From positions 1,125,001 to 1,189,000 of the forward strand of contig JAKTNV010000074.1 in the NCBI GenBank assembly GCA_022747635.1: a DNA stretch of 64,000 nucleotides. Direction: 5' to 3'. Shown here one piece after another: positions 1 to 11,599 of the stretch (positions within the stretch are counted from its first letter, which is position 1; the number at the start of each line of letters is the position of its first letter). The notes beneath the pieces were generated by a model. It was given only the letters and a program-made list of their open reading frames with translations, made no database searches and was not told the origin of the DNA. A program made the position numbers and the translations under genes. Origin of the DNA: Hetaerina americana. Lineage: Eukaryota > Arthropoda > Insecta > Odonata > Calopterygidae.

Positions 1-99
1 ACCATCACCTACCATACCGACCTTCGGGTTAATTACTGTGTTTAAGTAGTAGTTTTTAGGGGAGGCGACCGACTGCTGAGGTCATTTGCGCCATAGGGG

Positions 100-337
100 A
101 TGGTCAGGAAAGGATTAAGGGTGGAGAGAAACCCGGCGTCGGCATTAGCCTACTCTTTACGAAAGGCGCCAAGGGGTCCGCAGTTTAACGTCCCATCCGA
201 CGGACGGCGTACTCACTCAAAATGCCCTCCACAAAGCACCTCAAGTAGAGATTGAGATTCCTCTGAAAAATATTCAACACCGCCGGGATTTGAACCCGCG
301 CCCTCTGGGTGGGAAGCCAGTACTGTGTTTAATATTT
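100..337 (-). mobile_element. tRNA-derived SINE remnant
   Basis: Read on the minus strand, a Pol III B box (GGTTCAAATCC, complement of 286-296) sits in a tRNA-like T arm, preceded by an anticodon-arm-like stem around 303-325 (CTGG/CCAG). This is followed by about 170 bp of moderately GC-rich body. The body includes a stretch at 180-207 reading as a run of CGTCCCATCCGACGG type, which stands out from the AT-rich surroundings. A clear A box is not seen, so the 5' end of the tRNA-like head is probably lost near 337. SINEs of this kind are non-autonomous retroposons copied by LINE machinery. Orientation and boundaries are inferred; the tail toward position 1 is not resolved. Confidence 0.6.
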
Positions 338-364
338 TATGTATATGTAAATATATAATATATA

Positions 365-756
365 ATTATTATTATTATACGGTAATCTACCGGTTAAGGT
401 AGGTTAAAAAAATAGGTAAGCTAGGTTTAATAAAAAAATAATTATAATATATATAATATATTATACCTGTCTATATATTATACATGTATTACATAATATA
501 TAAGAGTTACTGTAGTATCTGTGTTGGGTTGCCATATTGTTAGTAGTAAATCAATTTCTGCACAATTACACAGGATGTAAGAACAAATTGAGTAGCTTCA
601 GGCGTTATGTGGTGGAAGTCGAACATGATGAATAACTGATTGAAGCACTTTTTCACTTGATAAAGTGGAAAAGTGCTTCAATCAGTTATTCATTACAAAG
701 CATGTGTCCATCCAAAACTTACCTTAACCGGTAGAATACCAAATAATAATAATAAT
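365..756. mobile_element. MITE candidate with 39-bp terminal inverted repeats
   Basis: The 39 bases at 365-403 and the reverse complement of 718-756 match at 35 positions. Each terminus consists of an ATT microsatellite run followed by a shared core, CTACCGGTTAAGGTA. The 392-bp interval has no coding potential and contains the strong hairpin at 628-693. Short length, terminal inverted repeats and lack of an ORF fit a miniature inverted-repeat DNA transposon. The superfamily is unknown, because the ATT runs hide any target-site duplication. Confidence 0.6.
628..693 (+). other. 29-bp stem hairpin, pre-miRNA-like
   Basis: The arms 628-656 and 665-693 are reverse complements over 29 positions with one mismatch, which becomes a U-G wobble if the + strand is transcribed. 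The loop is 8 nt. It lies inside the MITE candidate at 365-756. MITE hairpins are a known source of small RNA precursors, but nothing here shows transcription. Confidence 0.7.
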
Positions 757-1105
757 GAGATCTTTAGACAAAAAGGACAACACACTGTGTAGGATCTAAG
801 GGTGGGCTATGGAGACTCTGTGCCCCCTCGATATACTTTCTATGATACCAAATATATTTTATTTGGTAAAAATAAATTATTTCAAATTAACGATTAGCCA
901 AAATCCAAATAAACTAGATTGAAAAAGTTTTCAAATTTCAATTCTTCGCAAGTTCTGTTCTCTCTTCTCTTTCTCCTTTGACACAATTTTTATGAATATT
1001 GTAGTTATGCCATATACCCCAGAAGTGGGCCCTAAATCCCACTCTTTTTACCTTTCACCTACGTCTTAAGCCAGCAGAACTCCATGTTAAAATAAGATTT
1101 ATCAA

Positions 1106-1852
1106 GATAGTAAACTCCGTTTTCGTGTATCGTGAGAAGTATGGGAGGGAACCATATAATCGCGCTGTTGACTAACACACTAGATCAGTGCAGTGTTTGG
1201 AAAGCCGGGAAGCATGTGATTTGTTTATATTAGCGAGTGAAAATGAACAATATAATTGAAATCCCAGCAAATTTGAAGTTCGTTCAGTGATCAGGTTTTT
1301 ACTTATTAAAAACTTCAAAGCCGCTGACATTCATCGAGGAATTTTTGCACTATACGGACCAAATGTGATGAGTAAAAGAGTTGTACGTCAGTGTGGTCGT
1401 TTGTTTAAGAGCGAACATAAATGTCCATGGTAAGGACAGAAGTGGCCGCTCGACTGTATTGAACAATGAACTGCACCTGAAAATTGATGAAAAGTTCGTG
1501 AAAACCGGCGGTCTAGGATATCTGTAATCTTTAGAAAGTTTTCCATAGATTTCTACGCATCTGTTGCATGGAAACACGACTGAAAATTTAGCCTACCACA
1601 CGTTTTGTACTCACATCCACGAAGAACTTCAAGATGCCGTCATCGGTTGGCTGCGATGTCAGGCGGCAGGATATTATGCCGAAGGAATTTGAAAACTACC
1701 TGAGAGGCATGGCAAATATTTAAATCTGTTCGGCAAATATGTAAAGAAAAAAGGAGAGATGTGCAGTTTTGAGACGAAAATAATAAGTTTTTCACATCTC
1801 TTTCGGTGTATTTTTTATATCATAACGGAGGTTACTTTCTGGACAGTCCTCT
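1106..1852 (+). mobile_element. Decayed, internally deleted mariner element
   Basis: The right end (about 1820-1852) reads inward as a mariner-style terminus (GAGGACTGTCCAGAAAGTAA on the minus strand). An eroded partner at 1106-1130 shares the GTAA-CTCCGTT core. Between them lie pieces of a mariner transposase: the N-terminal helix-turn-helix part and the extreme C-terminal tail. The catalytic middle is absent. At about 750 bp it is far shorter than a full mariner of about 1.3 kb. The left boundary is uncertain because that terminus is badly eroded, and no clear TA duplication is seen. Confidence 0.7.
1243..1790 (+). pseudogene. Mariner transposase pseudogene (HTH part plus C-terminal tail)
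   Basis: Mariner transposases cut and paste their element using an N-terminal paired-like HTH domain and a DDD catalytic domain. Here a likely ATG at 1243 is followed, in mixed frames, by peptides typical of the N-terminal HTH (VIRF, KAADIHRGIFALYGPNVM, VVRQ, then a KIDEKVREN-like run). After a gap comes the typical tail (GWLRCQAAGYYAEGI then NLFGKYVKKK). Frameshifts and stops occur throughout, including near 1430, and the catalytic domain is missing. It cannot encode a functional enzyme. The similarity is read by eye from translation, but the order of motifs makes the family call reasonably safe. Confidence 0.7.
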
Positions 1853-2215
1853 TCACATAATATTTCCGCTACAATCATTTTTTCTCCGAGAAAAAGTTTA
1901 CTGTTTTGCTTTTGCTTGTCATATGTTTCCTTTAGGCATAACGCTGAATCGAGATAGACGAGTGTGTATAAATGACTAATGCGTGTTCACTGCCAATTGC
2001 TGTTCTCGCACATGGCGCTATATGCCATGCATTGTCATTTTGGTTGTTGGAATAGAGGTCCGATTTGTCGGACTCAGAAGTGCTGCTGTGTGCCAAGAGA
2101 AATGCTTATGCATCTGTTTGGACGGATGGACTGCTTGAAACTTGCTGATTAAGCAGCGAATGCGTTAGAGATAGAAATAGAGACCCATTTACTGTCAAAC
2201 TTCGGCTCAGAATAA

Positions 2216-2250
2216 CACCGCAAGGCCGAGAGCTCTCTGGCCTTGCGGTG
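2216..2250. other. Near-perfect palindrome, GC-rich hairpin
   Basis: Arms of 12 bases (CACCGCAAGGCC and its exact reverse complement) enclose a centre that is itself self-complementary (GAGAGCTCTC). The whole 35 bases can therefore fold into a stem of about 17 bp with a single bulge and almost no loop. It lies in a locally GC-richer stretch (1930-2330) with no recognised gene. Confidence 0.75.
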
Positions 2251-2994
2251 AGCAAATTCTGCATCGCTGAGAGTCTTCACCTCCTTCGTCGACAAAAGTC
2301 AATGTCGGTCTCGGGTTGTGTACTTCTCCTGCCCACTTCAGAGTAATTTTATTTCAATTATTACTAGTGGGAAATGTTCTCATACTAGTTTCTGACACTT
2401 CGTGAAATCAAACAAATTTATAATTCTACCTACACAAAACAAACTTATTTGTGACACTATCGTATGTTGGGAAATAGTAGAATTTCCCATTCAGCCCAAA
2501 GAAGTTTCAATAATCAAAGCAAACTTTTTATGTCGGTTTGTATGCCAAAAAGTAGTCTTTTGGAGGAAAACTATTTTATTTGACCAAATAGGTGAAGTAA
2601 TAGGGAGAGTTCCATGAAGTCAACATCTAGAAATGATTTGGAGCTTGGTGCGCAGTGGTAGGCGAAGAGAGAAACGTGCTTCGGGTAGAGGAGTACAGTT
2701 TAAGAGTAAAGGAAATATTAATTAGAGAATAGGTTGGCGAAGAAAATGCCGGCAAATAGAATGGAATTACCAATTGTAAGATGAAATCGTTAAATATTGA
2801 ATTAAGATCCAAATTTACCATTCGCACACTTTTTCTATAAAAGATTCAGATTCGGATCACCATTGAGTATTTTTACCGATAAAAGGGAAATAAATATGAA
2901 ATGAAGGATAAAATAATTGATAGAGGAGCTTAGAATAAAGAGTAGTAAGAAAAGAAGACTAAAAGAGAGTTATTATTAAGTAGTCTACAATTTA
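2251..2994. other. No recognised feature
   Basis: AT-rich sequence. Two open frames of 66-71 codons exist at 2402-2617 (+) and 2627-2827 (-), but neither shows a family motif and both are of a length expected by chance. Confidence 0.4.
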
Positions 2995-3415
2995 AGGTAA
3001 GTTTTTGATGGACACAGACTGCACAACCTTGCATATCTCTGCCTCAATCTCCAATACAAAAGCTGACACTACACAAAACAATATAATGTTCTTCAACTCG
3101 GCATTTTTTCTGTCTCGCTTAATTTTGTTCAACATACTTATCCTTTTCATACCCCGACCCTGCTTGCCTGATGTCCTCCCCTCTGTCATAGTCTTTAGCG
3201 TTCCATCGATGTTTCCTTCCATTCTTCTTCCCAGGACATCATTTTTGGTTTCCTATTCGTCCTTTTATCTTTTAACCCATCCTCCACGCTGAAGTCTCAA
3301 AAGCCAAAATCTACTCCTATCACCTTGCTTCAACTACCAAGTTTCCATGGCATACAAAGCCGCGCTCCAAACCAAATTAGCATTTAGTCCTTTCTTATCT
3401 TTCTTACTTTAACGT
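2995..3415 (-). mobile_element. LINE fragment, 3' end of ORF2
   Basis: On the minus strand the translation gives, in order, LVWSAALYAMETW followed by a stop, LKQGDRSR, a GRRMEGNIDGTL run, and then TEGRTSGKQGRGMKRISML with NKIKRDRKNAELK. This is the characteristic region downstream of the reverse-transcriptase core in arthropod endonuclease/RT LINEs, where a LYG-ETW motif is followed by an EGR-GKRGRGR basic stretch. Only the last part of ORF2 is present, as expected from 5' truncation. It contains at least one stop and frame changes. The same family recurs at 10.1, 13.8, 17.4, 44.7 and 55.6 kb. Confidence 0.65.
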
Positions 3416-5089
3416 CATTGTCATCAATTTCCTACTTGTGAAAGCTACTTTGCATGACGACAATATTTTTTTTCCTATACGCCAACGATTGTTAACATTT
3501 TGAAACAAGTAACTGAGTTTTTGCCCTTCTATTTTAATGTTTAACCAAGCTTCCCCTTTTTTCTAAAACCTCAGGACCTTTTTTAGCTTACATGATTCCT
3601 CATTCCATACCTATCACTGTTTTTTTAGTGGTCATCAATGAATATTATATAGATAAAAATACACTTAAGGAAAAAAACGTGCAGGGTGGTGGGAATAATC
3701 ATTATTGCTGAGGATTTACCCATGACAGAGGAAATCGAGCCGTATTATATACATAAAAGAAGACGTTGATGGAAGTCTTCAATAAATATGGCTTAATTCT
3801 CAGCCCAAAGTATAGATAATTAATATTAGATGAAGACCGAAAGACACATATTTTAATTAAGCAAGTACTTTGGCAGTAATGACTGCTAAGGAGAAGGCTC
3901 ATTTTAGCATTTAAATTTTAACAGAAAGAATTTTCTACATTAGTATTAAGATCAACGAATTAGAGGCATATATATCCACGATGTTTTCTTTTTCTCCGTT
4001 GATTTTTGGAATATGTTAGGTAAAAATAAATAATATGGGGTATGGAGGATAACACAGAATATAGTAGCAGGGCTATATAGATCAATAGTTTATTGCAAAC
4101 CAGATATAAACCTGCAAACCGGTGAAAGGATATGATAAACATGAAAGGGACTGAAGCAGAAATAAAAATAGACTAGAATCCAGTTATATTTCCCAATAGT
4201 TAAACTTTAATTAGAAAGTGATTGCTGCAAGTGACTCTTGAGTGATGTGAAACGAAAATAAAGCATGAAAAAGCGAATATTAATGAGTTCTCAAGAAATA
4301 GAAAAACTAAATTATAAACCAAATCAGTACGGCAAAAATTAGAGTAAATGGAATAATATAATTTATTTGGAAAATATTTTAGACGAAAAAGTGAAAGGTA
4401 GCAATCAAATGTAGAGAAGAATATAAATAAAAAAGAATTAAAAAATACGAAAGAGTTTAGTAATGACGTAATGAAAAGGAAAATAATGTGTGTGTAGCTC
4501 CCTATGTATATTATCCAAACCTTGACCGATGAGAAAAGAGGATGAGCTTAGATTGGATCCTTTTGTGTCATCGGCAGGGAGAAAAATAAATAAAATGAAA
4601 TGGGAAGGAAAACAAACAAAGCATACAAGCTATGTTTAAGGAAGAGAGAAAGTTGATACGAACTCGTGGGCACGAAAAGTGAATGCTGGGGATACTGAAG
4701 CGCAATGGAGCGCTGATGATTGTGATGACGAGGAGAGTCCAGCGCAAACGGTGCAGAGAGAGAAAAAGTTCAGGGAATTCGAAAAGCATGAAGGGAGAGA
4801 ATGTGAGGCTATGATATAATTTCTAAGAGTATAATTTAAGCCTTTAATATGCAGCCATGCTTAATCCCATAAGACATTAAGTAATAATTTTACTTGGACG
4901 CCGAAAATCCCCAATTTGGAAAATATTTTTAATAACCTACAATAAATAAAAGAAAAACAAAACAAAAATCCCATTTAGCAGTAAAATTTAACTAAGTGAA
5001 CGAATTGTGATTAAAATCTATATGGATACATTTTTACTCCACTACATTAGGACCAATTAGAGCAATTTGAAATAAAAAATCAGATTGCT
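3416..5089. other. AT-rich sequence, nothing recognised
   Basis: I see no transposon ends, conserved peptides or strong hairpins here. Around 4560-4800 the + strand is locally purine-rich and slightly higher in GC, with a minus-strand open frame of 73 codons that has no recognised motif. Confidence 0.4.
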
Positions 5090-5480
5090 GCGATGGCTCA
5101 TATAATGGCATCCCTTCGGTAGTGCCCATATTCGAATCATGGCGGGTTACTCTCCTGAGGAATAAGGAATCCACTGTCCCAGTGGTCGAATTTGGCTGCT
5201 ATATGGGGAGTGCTGCATAATGTATGCTCCATCTATCGGATGATCCGGTAATCCGTGGACCCCTTGATCCCTAAAGGTATAATAGCTACGTCTAAACAAA
5301 CCCCTCAAACTCTGCGGGGAAGAATGGCGGGAAAGGACACCAGTAACATACATAAAACCCCTAAGTCTCTGGCACTCCCCGCTCGCTGGTTAACAAGGGA
5401 CCCCGAAAATACATTAACTCACATACTGAAACACTTTCAAACCCATGGACATGTACATCAGGAAAAAACAGACCAAATGG
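5088..5480 (+). mobile_element. Degenerate tRNA-derived SINE
   Basis: A tRNA-like head begins near 5088. An A-box-like stretch (TGGCTCATATAATGG, 5094-5108) is followed about 20 bases later by a B-box-like stretch containing TTCGAATC (5131-5138) at tRNA-like spacing. The following 300 bases are less AT-rich than their surroundings and end in an unclear tail. Both boxes deviate from consensus, so it is an old copy and no functional tRNA is implied. The head looks different from those at 0.3, 15.4 and 53.5 kb. Confidence 0.45.
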
Positions 5481-7425
5481 TTTAATGTTTTTCCCCAAGC
5501 TTACACATCCGGATACCTGGGCTTGACCATCGGGATTTTTCTATGAATGCGTACCTCGCAACGGAAGAAAGGGAACTTCAATCTGTTGGGAAAGATTCTC
5601 ATCTCTCTTATTTTATCCCGTTGGTCGAATTTTCCAATAAATGCGTTATAAAAATGCCTTCGGCGTCAAAGAAAATGCATGAGCCTTTCTCAAAATTTTA
5701 AGCCTTGGCCGCTCTCTTCGTGAATCTATGGATTGCCAACATAATTCTTCCAGCGTCTCCGTCACGCTTAATTTCTTCTTGTAGAAGTATTTAGAAAATC
5801 TGGTGGAATTTTTCGAAAATAATTTAATTTCCGAATTAACGTTTTCTCCCACGATATATATCTTCATTGATTATTCCCCTCTACCACTTCCCTCACATCT
5901 CATGATGCAAAATGAACTCGGGAAAAAGCCTTCTACAGTATCCAATGAATGGACAACGAGTAATAGCAGATAAACCAAGGAAAAATACGGGGAAAGGAAC
6001 AACTAATCTTTGCGGAGCGCTCTCTTGATAAAAAATGTTAATTGTCTGTTGAATGAATGAATTTCTGCAATATCAGTTGTATTAATTATCAAGAAAAGCA
6101 ACCGAGATAGGAGGTTAATTGCTCTATCTGTAATATATTGGTAATTTTATGCATGCATGCATGACTCTGGAATGGAGTAAGCGCGGTGGAAAACACAGCA
6201 TCGTTATTAGCGTAATCATAACAAAATGGACCGAGAAGATATTAATCCACACTTACCGCCTCAGTTTCTGGGATATTTTGAAAAGATGATAATAGAAGTA
6301 TTTACTTGATAACTGTTCTTATTAATCCTCTAAAACCCGTACTTATATTATTAAAGTCATAGGTTTACTCGAGTAAGACTTTTTAAGACATTACGGTCTC
6401 TCGGTTAGTTCAAAGCAATCCCGCGAAAAGTGAAACAGCCGTCAAAATTAATTACAGGAAATTAATTGGATTTGATAATTGGGTAATGCCCCGTTCTACT
6501 AATCCTAAGGTCACGCATTCGTGTCCAGCCTTGGGTATGACCTCTTTGTAAACTAAGGGCTCCGAGCCTGAAGGACGTGAGCGCCACTTTAAATAGGTTT
6601 CGCCGGATATCAGAGTAACATGGTACAACATAAAAAATCTATCACCATTTACAGTAACCTTTTCGATATTTTCATATTAGGTCGATAAACGTACTCCAAT
6701 GAAAGCCTCCCGAATCTCCGATCAAATCATTCTGGGAAGCAAAACTACTTTAGCAGTGCGGACGACACCACCCTTTCCTATTTTTACCGCAAGGTTTTTT
6801 AAAATACATGAGACTTGTCAACCACGGGATATATATTGCCGTGAGTTTTTTCATTTTTTCTTCTCTTTAAATTTTTAGAATGAATCTATCGAGTTCAAGA
6901 AAAGAGAGAAAAGGTCATTCATTTATGGGATGGGATTCATTTAAGCGATCCGCGATTTGCAAAACTAACGAGGGAATTTCAAATTTTACATGCAAAGCTC
7001 ATTTACGCCAGATTTTTCCATGCCATGTTGAATTATTACACGAATATTTTTCAAATTTCCTTCTTTGGAAAAGGTTTTACCTGGGTTTTTCCCTGTAAAT
7101 TTAGCTTAGTTCCCACACCTCTTCTTCTGCATGGCTGAAGAGCCTCTCCCATGCAAATTACCTCCCCGTAACTTAAAATGTACCAATTCTATCAACGTTT
7201 GACGAGCATGTAAGCAATACCGAAAGGAATTTAAGGCATTCAGTGCAGAGAGATTTATATGTTGTTTATTTATTGCAGGCTAAGGACACACGCTCTACGA
7301 CCTAATTCGCGACACTCTTATCCTTGTATCGTCTTTTTAGACGGTTCTTTCAGCGTCACACGAAACGACTTTTTGGGGTTGAAATATTTTGAGGTACAAA
7401 GACGGCAGAGCTAGGGGGTTCTTTT
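5481..7425. other. No recognised feature
   Basis: Mixed AT-rich sequence with only short random open frames. A tetranucleotide-like GCATGCATGCATG run occurs near 6151-6163. No transposase, RT or SINE signature was seen on either strand. Confidence 0.4.
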
Positions 7426-8170
7426 TCATGCTAGAAAGGCATGCGTAAATAAGTTATCAATCAAAACAGTGGAAAAATAGGGAGGAGGGGATGAAAATTT
7501 GATACCACAACCAGGGCTTTCACGGCGGGCTCGGGAGTCTTTGAGCACTACGCGAGAGAGGTTTAAACTGCTTGAGCCGAGATGAAAATCGATTACGGAA
7601 GAGGAGGGAAAAAAAGAATAACGAGGCAAATTCAAGAGGGAAAGAGAAGAAGGGGGAGAGAGAAACAACATTTTTCTCTTGAAGGAAATAAAAAAACCCA
7701 CTTATCGAGTCACATCAATTTCGTTCAAGCGGAAGACGTTTAAAAATTGACTTATTCATAAATTATGAGAAACATCAAAAATGATAGTGTGAGGGGAACA
7801 AGGGGGGCTGAGTTTGAGGGGAAGAAGAGACGGATAAATAGATATCTATATAAGATAGGTAAATGCACAGGGGGTTGAGGGAGAGCCAGCGAGGGAAAAG
7901 CTGGCGATGAACGCCTGGGTTTGGAGATTTGCATGTCACACGGAACCTTCTCTACTGACACCGCCTTTAAGGCCTCGCTTTATTCCACAAGGAGAAAAGG
8001 TTGCCCCCCTCCTGTTTTCTTCCCGACACTTCTTCCGACACCACTAGAAAAAACTTGAAAAGTCCCATGATCCTCCAGCGAACCCAACCAGAAAACCCCC
8101 CCTGTTTCCGCGGGAAAGGTAAGACAAACAAAATGGAGCAAAAACTCCAAAAAAGATTTTTTAGCATGAC
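7426..8170. other. Purine-rich, GC-richer block without recognised gene
   Basis: From about 7470 to 7680 and again 7790-7890 the + strand is dominated by A and G. This leaves long serine/leucine/proline-rich open frames on the minus strand (7426-7701, 7752-7961) that reflect composition, not a protein family. The block resembles the larger islands at 18.9, 21.2 and 31.0 kb. Confidence 0.4.
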
Positions 8171-10129
8171 AATGCGGGTCCTTGCTTCTTATCCATCACT
8201 TTTTACGTGACGGAATGAGGTACGCTTTATTTGTAGCTTAAAAAAAACCACATCATTATCAGCTATCTGAGGATGTATTAGTCACGGCTAAACTATGAAA
8301 TGCATGTGTAATAAAGCTATGGAAGAAAGTGAAGGTCGGAAGAAAAAATAACGCATTTAGTGAATGACATTCGGTGTCCGGAGATTATAAGCAAATTATA
8401 TCGGAATGATAGGAGGTAGAACGAAATGGTTTTCTTCTGGAGAGGCTTCTAGGGCCAAGCTGACTGATATAATGACAAGACAGAGGAAAAAGACATTATG
8501 ACACTGCTAAGAAAAAAGAATAAGTTAAATTCCGGGACAGAGGGATACAGATTTTACGTAATTGGAACATGACTAATAATTGTATCTGAGAAATGATTTA
8601 AACCCGCAAAATAAGGCTAATGATAATGCGTTTCAGCTCCGAATATACCGATCAATGTCATACATATATCCAGGTGCTTTAAATTTTTGCCTCATTAAAT
8701 GACTGAATCCAAAAAGATTTCAAAATATGCACATAAAATATACTGTAGTTATAAATTGCATTTATATGGTGATCAAATCACCAAGAATTAAACGTAGATA
8801 TCTAAAACAGTACATATACATTTAAAAAAGACGTATATAAAGGTAAACATGATATAGATACACTAAATTATATAAATAATTCTTGCAAAAAATTAGAAAG
8901 AAGTCCAATGTTTGAAAGAATATTTTTCTAGTTGGCGTTCCAATAAGAAAGTTAACGAGACATTTGAGAAGTGATCTAGGATTGATTTTTATGGCAAGGT
9001 AATGGAAAATTTGAGCAATTAATTTAGCTACTAAAGCTGTGATTAAGGAAAGGACAATTTCTCTGATGAATAATATTCTTTTGTGCTCTGTGTCAAATAA
9101 AAACTGCTGGTATAAGGAAAAATCAGAAGTAAAAATGCAAAGTTAGGCTTATTATTATGTCACATATCCATTTGTACACTTTTTCATGTTATGTGACTAA
9201 AATATATTTATGAAGTATTCTCTTGCATTTTTTTCATACAACGTGCAATTGGAAGCTTCAACTCCTTAGGCTAAATTGCTTCAAATAAATACTGATATAT
9301 ATTTTAAAGTGGAAGAAAAGTACTGTTTGCACAAAGTTTACTAAACTCGATACTTTTTCAAACTTTCTCTGTAAATTCTGAGCAATGAAAAAGGATTACG
9401 TTGGGAGGCAGCCAGTGTACTAGATAGTTTTCAAACTACTATACCGTACTAATAAATTCCCTTCTAGCCATTTTATTTTCGCAAAACGACAGTTTTAGTC
9501 GTTTTTATTAATTTCAATGCTTGACACTTGGAACTATTTACTCCAATTCAGGAGGATACACTCAAAATTGAGGCTTTAGGCTGAGGAGGGAAGTATGTTG
9601 ACCGACAGACTGCCTACGGCGAAATTAATTCAAAATATTTATTCCACCAACCTACTTAATTACTTTGTCTGCGGCGCAAGGATTAGCGTTTGAAATTCGT
9701 CCTTTAGAAGCCGAGGGTTCATTAGAAACTTTAATTCCTGTAAGCCCCAAGAAAACTTCTTCTAAATACTGCTTAAATGATAATATTGCCATACAGTTCC
9801 AAACTGTACCCATAGTTTACTGTCATTAATTACAGGCGTCATTCTTGGTGGAAATAACGAACGGGAAGGGGGTCAGATCATTCCAAATAAAACCAAGTGT
9901 GGATGGATTTTGACGATTCCCATCACGAATTCCTCCACTAAATTCCTATGAACGGCGAGAGACAAACGTAAAATTAAGACACACGGAAACCGTTGGTTTT
10001 TACCGCCGAAAACAATTGCGTTCAATTAGGAACCTGAAACCTTTTTACGCTACGCTATATGATTCATGACTGTTAACTTTAGATTTAAGGCACATAAACG
10101 GTTATAAGGCACTATTATTAATTGGCGGG
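8171..10129. other. AT-rich sequence, nothing recognised
   Basis: No open frame above the listing threshold occurs in nearly 2 kb, and no repeat termini or coding motifs were seen. Likely unique intergenic or intronic DNA, or repeats too old to recognise. Confidence 0.4.
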
Positions 10130-10600
10130 CTATGGTTTACAGTATTCCTTAGCTGGGCAAAGAAAGTCAGTGATACCACGATGCCTTTTCTTTGCCTCTA
10201 CGAGCAAAAGAACATCTGACCACCATACTACAATTAGCTATCCCTGCAACTCCACATACTTTTGTCTTCTCAACATCTTCATCTTTTTTTATTCCCGTTC
10301 TGCGCTTGTTTAAAATTCTCCCCTCCTTCGGACTACAGCATCCCATTGCCAATCAAAACTCTCTGCATCCATCTTTTCCGCCTCTTTTATTTCTTCTAAA
10401 ACTCCCCTCTCCTCCTCCACCATACCTATGACTTCGTTTTAGCTATATTTCTGTCAATTTCACCTTTGCCATCCTTCTACTCAAACATAAATAAAATTCC
10501 TCCAATCCTCATTCATAATATTTCTTCAAAAACCATTTTTCAGCGCCACACAAAACCACACTCAGTGTCTAAGTTTTAACGAGTTTCTCTGAAAATCCAT
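10130..10600 (-). mobile_element. LINE fragment, 3' end of ORF2
   Basis: Reading the minus strand from 10600 downward gives KKLVKT, LSVVLCGAEKWFLKKYYE, then SRRMAKVKLTE, and then QRVLIGNGML followed by basic sequence. This is the same order found in the LINE copies at 15.2-15.7 and 56.4-56.7 kb, whose nucleotide text (AGAGTTTTGATTGGCAA around 10338-10354, complement) is almost shared. Several stops interrupt it, and no RT catalytic motif is included. It is a 5'-truncated, inactive copy. Confidence 0.6.
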
Positions 10601-11029
10601 ACTCAAAGTTTCTGTAATCAATCCTTACTCCTTGTGAAAGCAAGCAAGGTATAAGAACGTATAAAAAATAAAATGTAACATATGTGCTCGCGGATTTTGG
10701 ATTTTGAAAAAAAATATCGATGATATATTAAAAATAAATAAAAGGTATGAAAAGAATTACAGTGCTAAAATATATAGGATACCAAACTGTCAAAAATAGC
10801 ACTTGAAGTAAGAATTTTCATTGGTGTAAATATGCCTCCATAAGTGGTCGCTACAATATCTACACATCGTATACATGAAAATATTTTCTACTGTAAACCT
10901 ATGTAAGTCATCTTACTTCATTTTAGTCTGACACAACATGCCATGAAAATGAGGTCAATCTATTGAAGGTACGTGTGTTAATACACTAGATAATTTCAGT
11001 GATAATTTACTTTTGATTTTTTAATATTT

Positions 11030-11400
11030 AGTATTTTTTGGTCCAGGCAAGCCACCACTAGAGTGTGTGGCAGGGGGTGAATATATGTACACTAGGCCAT
11101 TTTTACCCCCACCGAGGTTGGACAACATTATTCTGATTGTTTATCGTTCTTGGAAAAAATGACATCTTAAATCTATCTCCTCTAAACTTAATCTTTCTAA
11201 TTTTATCAACATGATCTCGCGTACCGATTGGGGTAATAATACATTTACAACATCGTTGCTAAAGAGACATCAATCTAATTTTCAGCAAGAGATTTGATCA
11301 AGACTCTTAACATTTTTTAATGATATAAGTACATTTAGAAACACCTGTGTTAATGAAAAGATCAGGTGGTGGAAAAAAGGAAGTTTTGGCCCATTTTTAT
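11030..11400 (-). mobile_element. CR1/Jockey-like LINE, 3' end
   Basis: On the minus strand the peptide run DHVDKIRKIKFRGDRFKMS followed by FFPRTINNQNNVV matches the C-terminal end of CR1/Jockey-type ORF2, where RTDRFKYSFFPRTI-like text precedes the stop. It is followed by a 3' untranslated end with CCCCTGCCACACACT and GGTGGCTTGC (complement of 11050-11080). The same pair of elements occurs on the + strand at 12800-12990. This copy faces the other way and is strongly 5' truncated. Confidence 0.6.
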
Positions 11401-11450
11401 GATTAAATAGTAACTCTTTGTCCCCAAAATGGACAACGACCTTTGCATGG

Positions 11451-11484
11451 CAGAAGGGCTTATGCGTTCTGATAAGCCCTTCTG
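11451..11484. other. 13-bp perfect hairpin
   Basis: CAGAAGGGCTTAT (11451-11463) and its exact reverse complement (11472-11484) are separated by 8 bases. It lies between the two opposed CR1-like LINE copies, upstream of the RT region of the + copy. A rho-independent terminator reading makes no sense in this eukaryotic context. Confidence 0.7.
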
Positions 11485-11599
11485 ATAAGCTATGCTGGCA
11501 ACAGCAGTGGCATTGACTCCTGATAGGGTCACCAATACCATATAGGTCGAAGGTTAGGAATCAGAGGAATGGTAGTCTGCGCAGCATCTGTCCCTCAAT

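Noticed and set aside
11451..11484. A rho-independent terminator
   Set aside because: The window is eukaryotic, no gene ends there, and no T tract follows the stem.
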